Positions 1 through 11,531 of a stretch of 64,000 nucleotides of DNA are shown one piece after another; position 1 is the stretch's first letter, and the number at the start of each line of letters is the position of its first letter. Under the pieces are notes generated by a model, which had not been told where the DNA came from, made no database searches, and saw only the letters and a program-made list of their open reading frames with translations. The translations under genes were made by a program, and so were the position numbers. The DNA is taken from NCBI GenBank assembly GCA_005408345.1, contig SEMN01000264.1, positions 1 through 64,000 on the forward strand, in the 5' to 3' direction. Origin of the DNA: Macquaria australasica (taxonomy: Eukaryota > Chordata > Actinopteri > Centrarchiformes > Percichthyidae).

Positions 1-119
1 ATGTTCACATACACATTTACTCTAATAATTTAAGGTTGAGTTGCCCTTTTTTCTTTTAGACAAAAGTATTTAAAGTTAGGTGTAGTGCTCACACCCAAAT
101 CTGTTTCAGTAGATGTCAC

Positions 120-147
120 ATTCATTCATTCATTCATTCATTCATTT
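120..147. repeat. ATTC tetranucleotide microsatellite
   Basis: About seven ATTC units in a row, roughly 90 bases upstream of the mir-200b hairpin. Simple repeat; no function inferred. Confidence 0.9.
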
Positions 148-224
148 ACCTTTAATAAGTGGCACTGATATCACATTATATTGCCGTATGTTGTACACTT
201 TAGAAGTGTAGTAACGAGATGTTT

Positions 225-312
225 GGGTGATTACCTCCATCTTACGAGGCAGCATTGGATATCATCACTTTCTCTAATACTGCCTGGTAATGATGATGAT
301 AGTCATCTGCAG
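225..312 (+). ncRNA. mir200b: mir-200b precursor hairpin
   Basis: The 22 bases at 275-296 begin TAATACTGCCTGGTAATG and match mature miR-200b-3p over the full length as I know it, including the AATACTG seed. The 5p arm at 238-259 (CATCTTACGAGGCAGC onward) pairs with it, leaving a terminal loop of about 15 bases. Hairpin ends are approximate. Confidence 0.97.
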
Positions 313-410
313 ACTGCGACCAGACAAACCACTTTAGCGAGGTTAGCAGCAACGTGCTCCTGGCCCGGGCCCCGGATCGGCTCAAATACTTGAAGCAGCG
401 GCAGAAATGG

Positions 411-496
411 CTCTCAGGATCCATCTTACCTGACAGTGCTGGATTGTACGACTGTTGTTCTAACACTGTCTGGTAACGATGTTTCCTGGGTGACTC
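411..496 (+). ncRNA. mir200a: mir-200a precursor hairpin
   Basis: The 22 bases at 461-482 begin TAACACTGTCTGGTAACG, the miR-200a-3p sequence with the AACACTG seed. The 5p arm at 422-443 (CATCTTACCTGACAGTGC onward) matches known miR-200a-5p and pairs with the 3p arm. It lies about 165 bases downstream of mir-200b, the usual tight spacing for this pair. Confidence 0.97.
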
Positions 497-981
497 TGTG
501 GTCTCCGGTGTGACTGTGGGATAGTCGCCCATCAAATGTTAAATCCAAATGTGTTAAGTGCTGTTGAAATCGGGAAGACTCCTTTGATGTCGTCATTGAA
601 GCGTAAACTTAATAAGCAGGGTTGGCTCTGTATTCTGGAGCAGCACGGCTGGAAAATATTTCATCGGTGTCTCACTTTTTACTCTGACGTTCATTCCAAG
701 AAAAGGTTAGTCTTTTGTTTACCACACACTTGTCTTGATAGATGCTGCTGGCTGTATGTTGATTAGTGAAAACTAAAAAGGAGGAGTGGCACAGATGATG
801 TATGGTGTTGACAGACAGGGCATTAGTTTGTGTAAAAATAACTGAACATTTATGTCTGAGCCTTTTATTTTAAAAGAGATGACTATTATTGAAGGATTCC
901 TATGAGAAATGAGCAGATCTTTTATGCACTAATGGTCCTAAGGTCAGCGCTTAAGTTTTTGTACTTCTTTACTTACTTCCC

Positions 982-1002
982 TGTGTGTGTGTGTGTGTGT
1001 GT
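982..1002. repeat. TG dinucleotide microsatellite followed by T tracts
   Basis: About ten TG units run into T-rich sequence at 1003-1019. Simple repeat inside the inferred pri-miRNA unit. Confidence 0.9.
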
Positions 1003-1979
1003 TTTTTTTGTTTTTTTTTACTTTTATGGCAACCACACCCCACCCAAGTTAAAGAATAGCAGTCGGTTGATGGTTCCACCGGTCCTGCAGGGCCTTATTT
1101 CCTTGTTCCCTCCCCTGAACAACGCTGGCATTTGTGTTGTGTGGCAGTGATTGGTGCAACTAGCCTTACCTGCGTGGCACATCCTGAAACTGACACATGA
1201 GCTCACCTGAGGGTGCTTTACTTGTAGAAAAAAAAAAAGACAAAGAAAAAAAGCTGAGCTACAGACGCTTTGGCCTCCTCCCAGTGTTCCAAACTTTTAT
1301 CCACAAATAGTGCTTTAAGTAGACACAGAATGGAGTCTCTACAACGAAAATGGACTTAAAGTAGTGTGTCAGAATGTAAAACTTACACTGATTTTTTGCG
1401 TCTTTGATTAAAACAATGGAGATTAAATATTACTGAACTGAAAACGGTGAACAATTTTCATCAATGTCTGAGCTAAAATGTGAATTTAATGGGTAAAGCC
1501 TTCAAACAGACATGCGAAACAAAGGCAAATAATAGACATGGAGCAAGCAGAAACCTAGTGTTTGTTTAAGGAGGGAGAATTACCCCGCAAATATTGAGCC
1601 GCACCTTTATTTGCCCACCTAGCTCCATTATCCAAGCCACAAAAACACGAAATTGCTTTTTTTTTTGTCTCCAGTTGTCCCTTTTCTCTGCGTTGGCGTC
1701 GCATATTTGTGTATTAATGTAATAATGTAGAAAGTGTGGAACAGGAAGCATTTACCAAGCTTACTTTGCTTCTTTCCTTGGTCTGTTTACTCATGGCTTT
1801 CTCTGCATGCTTGGCCAATTTAAATGTACAAATGAATCAAAGTACAGTGATTAGCGTATGGAATCTGTGATTGCAACTAAAGAGGAACTGCTCATTTCAA
1901 CCTGTTTCTGCTACACTGTTCTGTTTCTTCCAGCTCTCTTCTTCCTCTTTGCACAGGTGAAAGCTCAGACGTCATCCTT

Positions 1980-2070
1980 GCAGCCTGTTGATAGGCGTCT
2001 TACCAGACATGGTTAGATGTAATTATTGGTGTCTAATACTGTCTGGTAATGCCGTCCATTAAATGGCATT
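1980..2070 (+). ncRNA. mir429: mir-429 precursor hairpin
   Basis: The 22 bases at 2034-2055 begin TAATACTGTCTGGTAATG and end CCGT, matching miR-429-3p. The 5p arm starts near 1997 (GTCTTACCAGACATGG) and pairs with it across a loop of about 12 bases. It shares the AATACTG seed with miR-200b. The spacing of about 1.5 kb from mir-200a is wider than the 200b-200a gap. Confidence 0.96.
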
Positions 2071-2602
2071 AGCTTCTGCTCTCTTACTTCTCCCTCTCTC
2101 GCTCTCGTGCGTCTGACATGCAGTGTATTGACAAAGGGCAGTCCAGGGAAGCACATCAACATATTTATAGTAGTGGCAGATGGGGCTGAATGATGATGAC
2201 TATGGAACTATGATCCTTGCACTGGAAGATTGATTGAGTTCTTGGGGTTTCTTCCATGTGACTTGAGTCAGAGTTTCTCCATTGAGCAGCAATCCAGGAG
2301 AAGGCAATGGGCTTTCTCGACAAATGCGGCGCTGTAAGTTAGTTTCTAGAAGGAATATTAATGTGACTGCCATGTAAAAAATGTATTATTGAAAATACTA
2401 TGACTTTTATCTGTTGAAAAGATCTGCTTTCTTCCTCTTACCGCAATAACTGAATTCCTCCTGGGGACTTGGCTTTTCTCCAGGTACAGTAGAACAATGC
2501 ACACACTTTTTGAGACTTCATTATCTATGATACACTGTATATAATGTTAACTGTATTTACTGTTGTATGATGTTATGAAATGTAAAAGAAAATATTAAAT
2601 TC

Positions 2603-2618
2603 AATAAATTTCAATAAA
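2603..2618 (+). terminator. tandem AATAAA polyadenylation signals
   Basis: AATAAA occurs at 2603-2608 and again at 2613-2618, followed by a T/G-rich stretch (TGTGTCTCTTGTCC from about 2628). This is the expected layout of a + strand poly(A) site and probably ends the miR-200 primary transcript. Confidence 0.5.
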
Positions 2619-2640
2619 AACTGAAATGTGTCTCTTGTCC

Positions 2641-3047
2641 TTTTTCTCTTTCTAAACACATTTTCAGAGTCAGTGTTTTAAACAGTTTATTCAGATCTCC
2701 TGTGCGCTGGATCTTTGTAGCAGTTTCTCTGGTCATTGTGAACTCTTCCCTCGGCCAGACCGGAATGCCGAGCCCCAGTCAGGTGTGGATCAGGTTACCA
2801 CTGAACAGAGCTTCTTTTTAAATGCCTCGATTTACCCATGAGGTCCCTCCATCAGCTAAGCCCTCATTGTGTCCCAGTCTATAGCAGTACACAGTAGGCT
2901 AGCTTGATAAACCGAGAAACACAAGGCGTGTTTTCACTGCCAGGTCTGGGACGACTTACAGTAGGCCGCTTTTGCCTACTGAAATCTATACACTTGGTCC
3001 CTGGTCTATATGGTCACTGGTTACATTTGTGAAGTTTTTTCTCTTCT

Positions 3048-3089
<42 letters not shown>

Positions 3090-4809
3090 CCAATAGCATC
3101 ATGGTTATGGTGTTTAATTAGGCCTGTTAGCTCAGGGGTTCAGTTGACTGGTTCAACCCAGCTCTGATTTTATCAGTTGGAACACAAACACAAAAACCAT
3201 TTAGCCGTTTAACATAACAGGCTCCAGGCCTCATTGATCTCCCATGCTGGGGCTCACATTCATGCTTTTTCACAAAGAAAGAGATTGTCAATCCCAGAAA
3301 TATTACATCCCTTACACCAATATCCCATACACTGGGAATGTGTGTGTGTTCTTTTTATGTGACAGGCACTTTATGGGAAATATGTTCAGAAGCAATCTGT
3401 CCTTTAGCTAAGTATATAGCTTATTAGCATTGTTAGCCTGTTTCATGCTAACAGGCCTCTTATCAGTTAACATGTGAGTAAAACAAACTAAAATTGTTTC
3501 CTGTAACAGCTTATAGGCCTACAAATAAAGAATCAAATCCTGGGAAGAAGACAAAACTTAATCATTAATCTCTGTCCAGCATTCACAGCAGAATCACAGG
3601 GCTGTGATCAAAAGACACAAAATGGCATCGATTTAAGAGAATCTACAGCGCAGAGAAACTTGCCAAAAAAAAATTTTGCCAAATCATTCTAGGTGTAGAC
3701 CTCTATAATGTACTATCATGAGTATCTGTGTTTAAATGATACATTATAACATATGTTTATAGGGTTTTCACATTGCCCATATATATATTTTTTCTTTATT
3801 TTATGAATTGTACCTTTTTTATTTTTATTATTATCTTTTAAAAAATCTCATTATTACCTGACACTTTGGTAATATTGTCTTTGTTACATTCATGCCATTT
3901 AATTGAATTGACTCTTTATTTCCTTTATATTCATGTTGAGAGTAGCAGAGGACTTTGGTATTGATGCATAAAAAGCACAAATTGATGCATTACAAATAAC
4001 AGAATGCAGGAAATGAAGTGTCTGACACTCAGAAAGTCATGGGGGAAAATCCCCAGACCCTCCACTTGATTTGTTTTCCCCAGGCATGGGGCCACTGGCA
4101 AGGTGTCCCTTATTTTTCCACATTGATTGGCAACCCTACATGTCACATTAGGACAACACACACATTAAATTATACAATTAATGATGGCTGAATTCAGTTT
4201 TAGGGTCCTGGTATTGTGTATGCTGGCTCACTCGCACACTGTCATGGCTTTTTGGTTGAGCAAGAATGCACACCTATTTTGAGTTTTACAGTTCAGTATT
4301 TGTTTCGTATCAGTGAAAGATGTGTGTTATTGGGCCACAAACAGGTGGACAGCCATCTTGAGTGTATGTGATATCTCCATGTGGAAAGAGCATCAAAATT
4401 CAGACTCAAGATCATTTTTCTTAATGTGTACTAAAATAGAAGTAAAATTGCTGCCATAAAAATCTTCACAGGTAAAAGTAAAAAACTTAACAATTAATTG
4501 AGGGATGCTGTGTTAATGTAACTAAAACAACCATGTGGTCTTTTCTATGCAACACCAAAAATATAGTTTGACATTTGTTTGTGAACTTCTAATACAGAAG
4601 ATAAAGAATAATTCTGAAATGTATGTCTTTATATAATCTGTGATAAAAAGTTTTTAAAAAGGCCCAATCCATACTATTTAGTAGTGTTACTACCAACACA
4701 GACAGGTCGAAAAAGCTGACTGGATGGCTTATTTTAGTATTAGTGATAAGATGAAGCATTTACTGGATGGACAGTTTTCATTTTTTTACACAACATCACT
4801 GTAAATGTT
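2641..4809. other. intergenic stretch without a recognised gene
   Basis: No reading frame in this stretch carries a recognisable domain or credible splice structure. It contains the CA repeat at 3051-3086 and several AT-rich low-complexity tracts (about 3780-3850). Open frames here look like chance. Confidence 0.6.
3051..3086. repeat. CA dinucleotide microsatellite
   Basis: Eighteen uninterrupted CA units. Confidence 0.95.
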
Positions 4810-5934
4810 CAATTCAATTCAGTTTTATTTATATAGCGCCATATCATAACAAAGTTATCTCAGGGCACTTTTTCGAATAGAGCAAGTTTAGACCGACTCT
4901 ATATTTATAGAGACCCAACAGTTCCCACCATGAGCAAGCACTATGCGACAGTGGCAAGGAAAAACTCCCTTTTAACAGGTAGAAACCTCGAGCAGATCCA
5001 GGCTCTGGGTGGGCGGTCATCTGCCTCGACCGGTTGGGTTGAAGGGGGAGGGGGGGAGCGGGAGAGAGAGAGCAGGAGGAAAGAAAACATATAGTAGTAC
5101 AGGACAGTTCTACAGAGAGATGTAAAGTAATAGTTGTGGTAATGGTATTGATGTTAATATTAATAAAAAATAATACTAATAGCAATATAATACTAGTAAT
5201 ACTAATTGTCGTGGATTCTTAACCATTTCTAGCCATTGTCGGGGTCGTGGTTTCAGACTTGCCTCAATTTGTTTTCAAACAATCCTGGAGATTCTTGTTG
5301 TTGCATCACATAATATTTATTTTTTTGTAATTCAGGCGTGCAGTATATGCGTTAGCAGTCAACATAAACTAGAAAAAACGATAACAAAAAGAGCTTACAG
5401 TCTAAAGACTATACCGCTCCCCCGTCTAACCATGTTCACCTGTCCCTCATTTACTCTGCTCTACATAGACAGGTAAGTGGTGTCATTTCCTGCCCTACCA
5501 TTGTCACAGTGCCTATCCAAGGGCAGCAGGGGAAGACTTTAGAATTAAACTCATTAGACCAGGTAAAAGGGTTAATCAAATTATTAAGTAAATATAATTT
5601 TAGACAGAACAGACAATTAATCAAATAGTAATAATTCTATGAAAAGAAAAAAATGGCTCTAACAATAATAAGAGCTATAACACTAATAGCTGCAGCGGCT
5701 GTTGAGCAGGAGCACGGGGGCAGCAGGTGGCTGCAACCATAGATCCAGACTCTACAGCTCCGGAAGCAGAAATACCTGCAGAAAGCAACAGAAGGAGAGA
5801 GAGAGAGAGAGAGCAAGCATTAATGGGATAAGAGTGTGTACAGATGGAGAGGAGGAGAGAGGAGAGAGGAGCTCAGTGCATCATGGGAAGTCTCCCGGCA
5901 GTCTAGGCCTACAGCAGCATAACTAAGGGGTGGC

Positions 5935-8900
5935 TCAGGGTTCACCTGAGTCAGCCCTACTATAAGCTTTATCAAAGAGGAAAGTCTTAAGCCTCCTCTT
6001 AAACGTGAGGAGGGGGTCTGCCTCCCGTACACAAACTGGGAGCTGGTTCCACAGGAGAGGAGCTTGATAGCTGAAGGCTCTGGCTCCCATTCTACTTTTA
6101 GAGACTCTAGGAACCACGAGGAACCCTGCATTCTGGGAGCGCAGTGCTCTAGTGGGGTAATAGGGTATTATGAGCTCTTTAAGATATGATGGTGCCTGAC
6201 CATTTAGGACTTTGTAGGTGACGAGCAGGATTTTAAATTAGATTCTGGATTTTACAGGGAGCCAGTGTAGAGAAGCTAATATGGGAGAAATATGATCTCT
6301 TTTCCCGGTTTTTGTCAGTACACGTGCTGCAGCATTCTGAATCAGCTGGAGAGTCTTAAGGGACTTATTGGGGCAGCTTGATAATAGAGAGTTGCAATAA
6401 TCCAGCCTAGATGTAACAAATGCATGTTTTTCTGCATCTTTTTGAGACAGGATGTGCCTGATTTTTGCAATGTTACGTAAGTGAAAAAAGGCAGTTCTTG
6501 AAGTTTGTTTTATGTGGGAGTTAAAGGACATATCCTGATCAAAGATAACTCCAAGATTCCTTACGGTGTCGCTGGAGGCTATAGGGCAAGGCCATCTAGG
6601 CAAACTATATCTTTAGATAATGTGTTTGAAAGGTGTTTGGGGCCAAGTACAATAACTTCGGTTTTGTCTGAGTTTAACATCAGAAAATTGCAGGTCATCC
6701 AGGGTTTTTATGTCCTTAAGGCATGCTTGAAGTTTAGCTAATTGATTGGTTTCATCTGGCTTCATCAATAAATATAATTGGGTATCATCTGCATAACAAT
6801 GAAAATTGTTATATGGAGTGCTTCCTAATAATATTGCCTAAAGGAAGCATATATAAGGTAAATAGAATTGGTCCAAGCACAGAACCTTGTGGAACTCTGT
6901 GACTAACTTTGGCGTGCATAGAGGATTCATCGTTAACATGTACAAACTGATATCGATCTAATAAATAGGATTTAAACCAGCTTAGTGCGGTGCCTTTAAT
7001 GCCAATTAAATGTTCTAGTCTCTGTAATAGAATGTGATGGTCAATCGTATCGAATGCGGCACTAAGATCTAACAAGACAAGTACAGAGACAAGTCCCTTG
7101 TCGGATGTTATTAGAAGGTAATTTGTAACTTTCACCAGTGCTGTTTCTGTACTATGATGCACTCTAAATCCTGACTGAAAATCCTTAAAAAAACGTATTA
7201 TTGTGTAGAAAGTCACACAACTGATTGGTGACTGCTTTCTCAAGGATCTTAGAGAGAAAAGGAGGGTTAGATATAGGTCTATAATTTGACAAAACCCCTG
7301 GATCAAGAATGGGCTTTTTAAGAAGAGGCTTAATTACAGCTACTTTAAAGGACTGTGGCACATGGTCTTTTAATAAGGACAGATTGATCATATCTAGTAA
7401 AGAAATGCTAACTAAGGGTAAAATTTCTTTAAGCAGCCTAGTTGGGACGGGGTCTAAGAGACACGTTGATGGCTTAGATGAGGAAATCATGGAAGTTAGT
7501 TGATTACGGTTGATGGGAGAAAAGCAGTCTAAATGTACAGGTTTTACAGTTGTTTCTAAGGTTCCTGTGTTTGAAGATAAGTCAGTACCAACTGAGGGCA
7601 GGAGGTGCTGAATTTTTTCTCTAATAGTTAGAATTTTATCTTTAAAGAAGCTCATGAAGTCATTACTACTGAGGTCTATAGGAATACATGGCTCAACAGA
7701 GCTGTGACTCTCTGTCAGCCTGGCTACAGTGCTGAACAGAAACCTGGGGTTGTTCTTATTTTCCTCTATTAATGATGAGTAGTAGGCTGCTCTGGCATTA
7801 CGGAGGGCCTTCCTATAAATTTTAAGACTATCTTGCCAGGCTAAACGTGATTCTTCCAGATTGGTGGAACGCCAATTCCTTTCAAGTTTTCGCGATGTTT
7901 GTTTTAATTTGCGGGTTTGCGGGTTATACCATGGAGCTAACCTCCTCTGTTTTATTATCTTCTTTTTTAGAGGGGCGATAGAGTCGAGTGTTATTCGTAG
8001 TGAGCCTGCAGCACTATCAACAAGATGATCAATTTGGGAGGGACTAAAGTTAGCATAGGAGCCATCTGTCACATTGAGACATGGAACTGAATTTAATGCC
8101 GATGGAATCACTTCCTTAAATTTAGCTACAGCACTATCAGATAGACATCTAGTGTAGGAATGTTTGCCTAATGGTGTGTAGTCCAGTAATAGGAATTCAA
8201 AAGTTAATAGAAAATGGTCTGATAAAAAAGAATTCTGTGGAAAGACTATTAGATGATCAATTTCAATCCCATAAACAAGAACAAGGTCGAGGGTGTGGTT
8301 AAAACAGTGAGTGGGTTTATGTACACTCTGACAGAAGCCAATCGAATCTAGTAATGAGATAAACGCAGCACTAAGGCTATCATTTTCTACATCCACATGA
8401 ATATTAAAATCACCTACAATAATTATTTTATCTGTTTTAAGGACTAAACCTGATAAGAACTCTGAGAATTCAGATAAAAATTCAGAATACGGTCCAGGAG
8501 CTCGGTACACTATAACAAATAGAATTGGCTGTACTGTTTTCCAGGTTGGGTGTGAAAGGCTAAGAACAAGGCTTTCGAACGAGTTATAATTTAGTTTAGG
8601 TTTAGGTTTGATTAATAGGCTTGAGTCGAAGATGGCTGCAACTCCACCTCCTCGGCCTGTGCCTCGAGGAATGTGAGTATTAATGTGACTGGGGGGAGTG
8701 GATTCATTTAGGCTAACATATTCACCTTGACACAGCCAGGTTTCAGTAAGACAAAATAAATCAATATTATGATCTGATATTAGATCGTTTACTAGAACAG
8801 CTTTAGATGAGAGAGATCTGATGTTTAAGAGTCCACATTTAATTCTCCTATTTTGTTGTACTGTTGCAGTGGAGGTTTTACTTTTTATTAGGTTTTTATG

Positions 8901-9050
8901 TGTAACTCTTCTTCTGTTTACTTTTGATTTAAATAATTCAAGTGGTCTGGGGGCAGACAACCTCTCTGTGGAGTTTAGGGTGGGTAACTGCTCTAATGGA
9001 AGCGCAGAGAAGCGTGTAGGACTGCAACTCTGCCTCCTGGTCTGGACCAC
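5935..9050 (-). pseudogene. L2-type ORF2 (endonuclease-reverse transcriptase), frameshifted
   Basis: The frame opening at 9050 begins MVQTRRQSCS and runs 621 codons through the apurinic endonuclease domain (LNIRSLSSK; LTETWL; VGDFNIHVD) into the start of the reverse transcriptase (SNYRPIS). Reading then continues in another frame from about 7306 (DLSAAFDTIDHH; GSVLGPILFTLYML), and in further frames at 6238-6603 and 5935-6117, where it ends RADSGEP. The HCYADD catalytic box is still encoded near 6790-6810 but lies between frames. At least three frame breaks separate these parts, so no full-length enzyme can be made. Confidence 0.85.
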
Positions 9051-9086
9051 AGACTGTATTAAGTCTATGGTCTGAACTCTGAGTTG

Positions 9087-9962
9087 TCATGGCTTTGGGC
9101 CACTAATAAATTCGGCCAGATTTCTAGATATGAGAGCGGCTCCATCCAAAGTGGGATGAATGCCATCTCTCCTAATCAGACCAGGTCTTCTCCAGAAAGT
9201 CCGCCAATTATCTACAAAGCCCACATCATTACCTGGACACCACCTCGACAACCAGCGGTTGAATGATGACATGCGGCTATACATGTCATCGCTAGTAAGA
9301 TTAGGCAGGGGCCCAGAGAAAACTACGGAGTCCGACATTGTCTTTGCATATGTACACACCGACTCCACATTAATTTTCGTGACCTCCGATTGGCGCAATC
9401 GGCTGTCATTACCGCCGACGTGAATAACAATCTTAGCATATTTACGCTTATCCTTAGCCAGCAGTTTTAAATAGGATTGAACGTCGCCCGCTCTGGCCCC
9501 TGGGATGCATTTGACTATGGCCGCTGGTGTCGCTAATTTCACGTTTCGCAAAATGGAGCTGCCAATAATCAGAGTTGGTTTCTCAGCGGGTGTGTCGCTG
9601 AGTGGAGAGAACCTGTTAGAAACGTGAACGGGTCGGTGGTGAACCGTGGGCTTTGGTTTAGGGCTATGCTTCTTTCGGACAGTCACCCAGCCTCCCTGGC
9701 CTCCCGGCTGCTCGGGAGTTGCCGGGAGACGGCTAGCAGAAGCTGCCTCTGGTCGGCTCGCACCGGCTAGGGGCTGGCTAGCTACGGCTGACTCTCCATG
9801 GTGCGGAGCCGCGACTCTAACTCACTGAGCCTCGCCTCCAAGGCGGTGAATAAACTACATTTGTTACACGTACCATTATCGCTAAAGGAGGCAGAGGAAT
9901 AACTAAACATCTGACACACCGAGCAAGAGAGAGCAGGAGAGAGCAGGAGAGAGAGACGCCAT
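9087..9962 (-). pseudogene. L2-type ORF1 with SGNH/GDSL-esterase-like domain, 5' part broken
   Basis: The C-terminal 199 codons (9087-9686) are open. They show a block-I-like IGSSILRNV, a block-III HVGGNDSR and a block-V DGIHPTLDGA, the three landmarks of SGNH hydrolases. Related ORF1 proteins of L2/CR1 elements carry such an esterase (established family knowledge). The probable ATG is at 9962-9960 (MASLSPALSC), but length changes relative to the second copy and stop codons near 9790 break the N-terminal Cys-rich and coiled-coil segment. Confidence 0.75.
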
Positions 9963-10536
9963 CGCTAACTGAGCTAAAGTAGCAACTAACTAGCGTGTAA
10001 ACAACTGTGGGATTAGCGGAAAGTCGCTAACAGGAGACAGATATGAGTGCTTAAACAGAGCTAGTGTATCCTTAAATGTATAGCGGGTAATTAACCGCTA
10101 TAGTAAAGAAAATATCAAAATTAACTGGGTTTAGCTGGAGCAGCGAACTTTGCAACCAGTAACACCGAAACACCGGTAACCGGAAATGAGACAATACGTT
10201 CACCTGAGCACGTCAGCACGTCCTTGCCCTCCCAGGAACAATTAATAACCAGTAGGTTGGAACACACTGATGGTTTTGTTCTTTTCATGAGATGTAAAGT
10301 ATAGAATAATGCCAGCCTTATCCTTTAATTAGAGAAGCTGCTGCTGTCAGCAATGCATAATGCAGGATAGTGAGGTAAAATGATGTTATCTCAAATTGCA
10401 TTTATTTGCAATGAAGAACATTACTGTCATCCTGAGCCATGTTGCATTTGAAAACATTATCCTGAAATCTTACTAATATTAAACATTTCAGACGGGGTCC
10501 ACCCTTCAAACGGTCCCACAAAGACCAAGTTCTCAC

Positions 10537-10713
10537 CTTCAGGAAGTCGATGTTATATAGCACAAAGATAAAGACAAACACAGCCAGGAAGAGGAAGATG
10601 GCGCCGTACTTCGGCAGGCAAATGCTGACCTCCCCTCTTAAACAAGCTCTGACCTTCATGATCAGTGACCAGTCTTCATCTCTGGCTGCAGCATAGCACT
10701 GCGACCGCTTCAT
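10537..10713 (-). pseudogene. orphan NXPE3-like first coding exon
   Basis: Minus-strand exon of 59 codons starting MKRSQCYAAARDEDW, with the same predicted membrane segment (GAIFLFLAVFVFIFVLYN) and the same donor (CTGAAG then GTGAGAAC) as the first exons of the complete copies. No NXPE exons 2-6 follow on this strand. After 290 bases of intron the sequence passes into LINE. It is the mirror image of gene A exon 1. It could be transcribed from a shared promoter but cannot encode an NXPE protein. Confidence 0.88.
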
Positions 10714-10985
10714 CTAGTGCTGGATTAAAAAATATAAACAGATAACTGACACCTTATTATGCTAAAGAATATTACTTTCTAAAACTTGAACTCCATAGAA
10801 ATAAGCTCTCTGTACAAAGTTGTGTGACATGTCTGACTTTTCATCATTAGGACTAAACTAAATCCACTTACCCAGGAAATTCCTTTGACCAACCAAATAC
10901 AGCAGCCTCTCTTCCCTTGCAGATTAAAATGAAATGCAGAATCTGTTGGAATGTGTTGTTAGTTTCAGTTTGTAGTCTGTGGACC

Positions 10986-11294
10986 AATTACGTTAAATAC
11001 GGGTGGGTGAGGAGCAACGCTACAGGAAACACATTTCGACGGGGGAACAGGCTTCCACACGACACCATTGTACCGTCGCCCCTCTGTGATTAGGGGTAGG
11101 TTCAGCGGCATCCGCTTTTTGCCTGGACTGGCTGTTTTCCCAGCAGAACAACTCTACCATCTAGCATTTTGTTTTTCAGTTACAAATCTTGTTTTTCAGT
11201 TACAAATCATGTAATACACATTTACAAATAATATTGATTAATAATAATTTCACTCCATACTTTACAATCAACGGAAGCCCGCTCAAACGTGATC
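10986..11294. promoter_or_regulatory. candidate bidirectional promoter between mirrored NXPE exons
   Basis: This is the spacer of the inverted duplication, lying between the 5' ends of the orphan exon (minus) and of gene A (plus). It is more GC- and CpG-rich than its surroundings (for example ACACATTTCGACGGGG near 11030 and GTACCGTCGCCCC near 11070). It contains a 19-base direct duplication of TTGTTTTTCAGTTACAAAT at about 11168-11207. No clear TATA box. The promoter role is inferred from position only. Confidence 0.35.
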
Positions 11295-11319
11295 GGTCCA
11301 CAGACTACAAACGGACTGC

Positions 11320-11377
11320 AACAGTTTTTAATCTGCAAGGGAAGAGAGGCTGCTGGTTGGTCAAAGGGATTTCCTGG
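11320..11377 (+). other. probable 5' untranslated exon end of NXPE copy A
   Basis: The sequence up to 11377 ends TTTCCTGG and is followed by a good donor, GTGAGTGG. An acceptor (AATCCAG) at 11525 lies six bases before the ATG of the first coding exon. The same donor context recurs in mirror image near 10871 and in copy B near 41185. The transcription start is unknown, so the left limit is arbitrary. Confidence 0.45.
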
Positions 11378-11531
11378 GTGAGTGGATTTAGTTTAGTCCT
11401 AATGATGAAAAGTAAGACATGTCACACAACTTTGTACAGAGAGATTTTTTTAGAAAGTAATATTCTTTAGCATAATAAGGTGTCAGTTATCTGTTTGTTT
11501 TTTTTGTTTATATTTTTTAATCCAGCACTAG

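Larger units (their letters stand above)
225..2640 (+). ncRNA. primary transcript of the mir-200b/200a/429 cluster (extent inferred)
   Basis: Three hairpins of the miR-8/miR-200 family lie on the same strand in the order 200b, 200a, 429, as in the vertebrate cluster. This family maintains the epithelial state by repressing ZEB1/ZEB2 (established knowledge). The hairpins at about 240-480 are followed by a 1.5-kb gap before mir-429. No long open frame covers the interval, and tandem AATAAA signals at 2603-2618 give a plausible 3' end. The interval between 500 and 1975 holds only low-complexity tracts and no convincing coding exon. The 5' end and any splicing cannot be seen and may lie left of the window. 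Confidence 0.75.
4810..10218 (-). mobile_element. L2-type non-LTR retrotransposon, near full length but frame-broken
   Basis: Read on the minus strand it has a 5' untranslated region up to about 10218, ORF1 with an SGNH-esterase-like domain, ORF2 with endonuclease and reverse transcriptase, and a 3' end of AATTC-type short repeats at 4810-4822 instead of poly(A). ORF1 esterase plus a short-repeat tail is typical of L2/CR1-clade fish LINEs. The 5' limit comes from the shared edge with the second copy (25320-31033): both keep the motif CACCT then AGCACGTCA, after which the sequences differ. Several frameshifts make it non-autonomous. A clear target-site duplication was not found. Confidence 0.85.

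Noticed and set aside
4844..5185. 113-codon open frame on the minus strand
   Set aside because: It lies in the 3' region of the L2-type LINE and recurs in its other copies in various frames; no domain.
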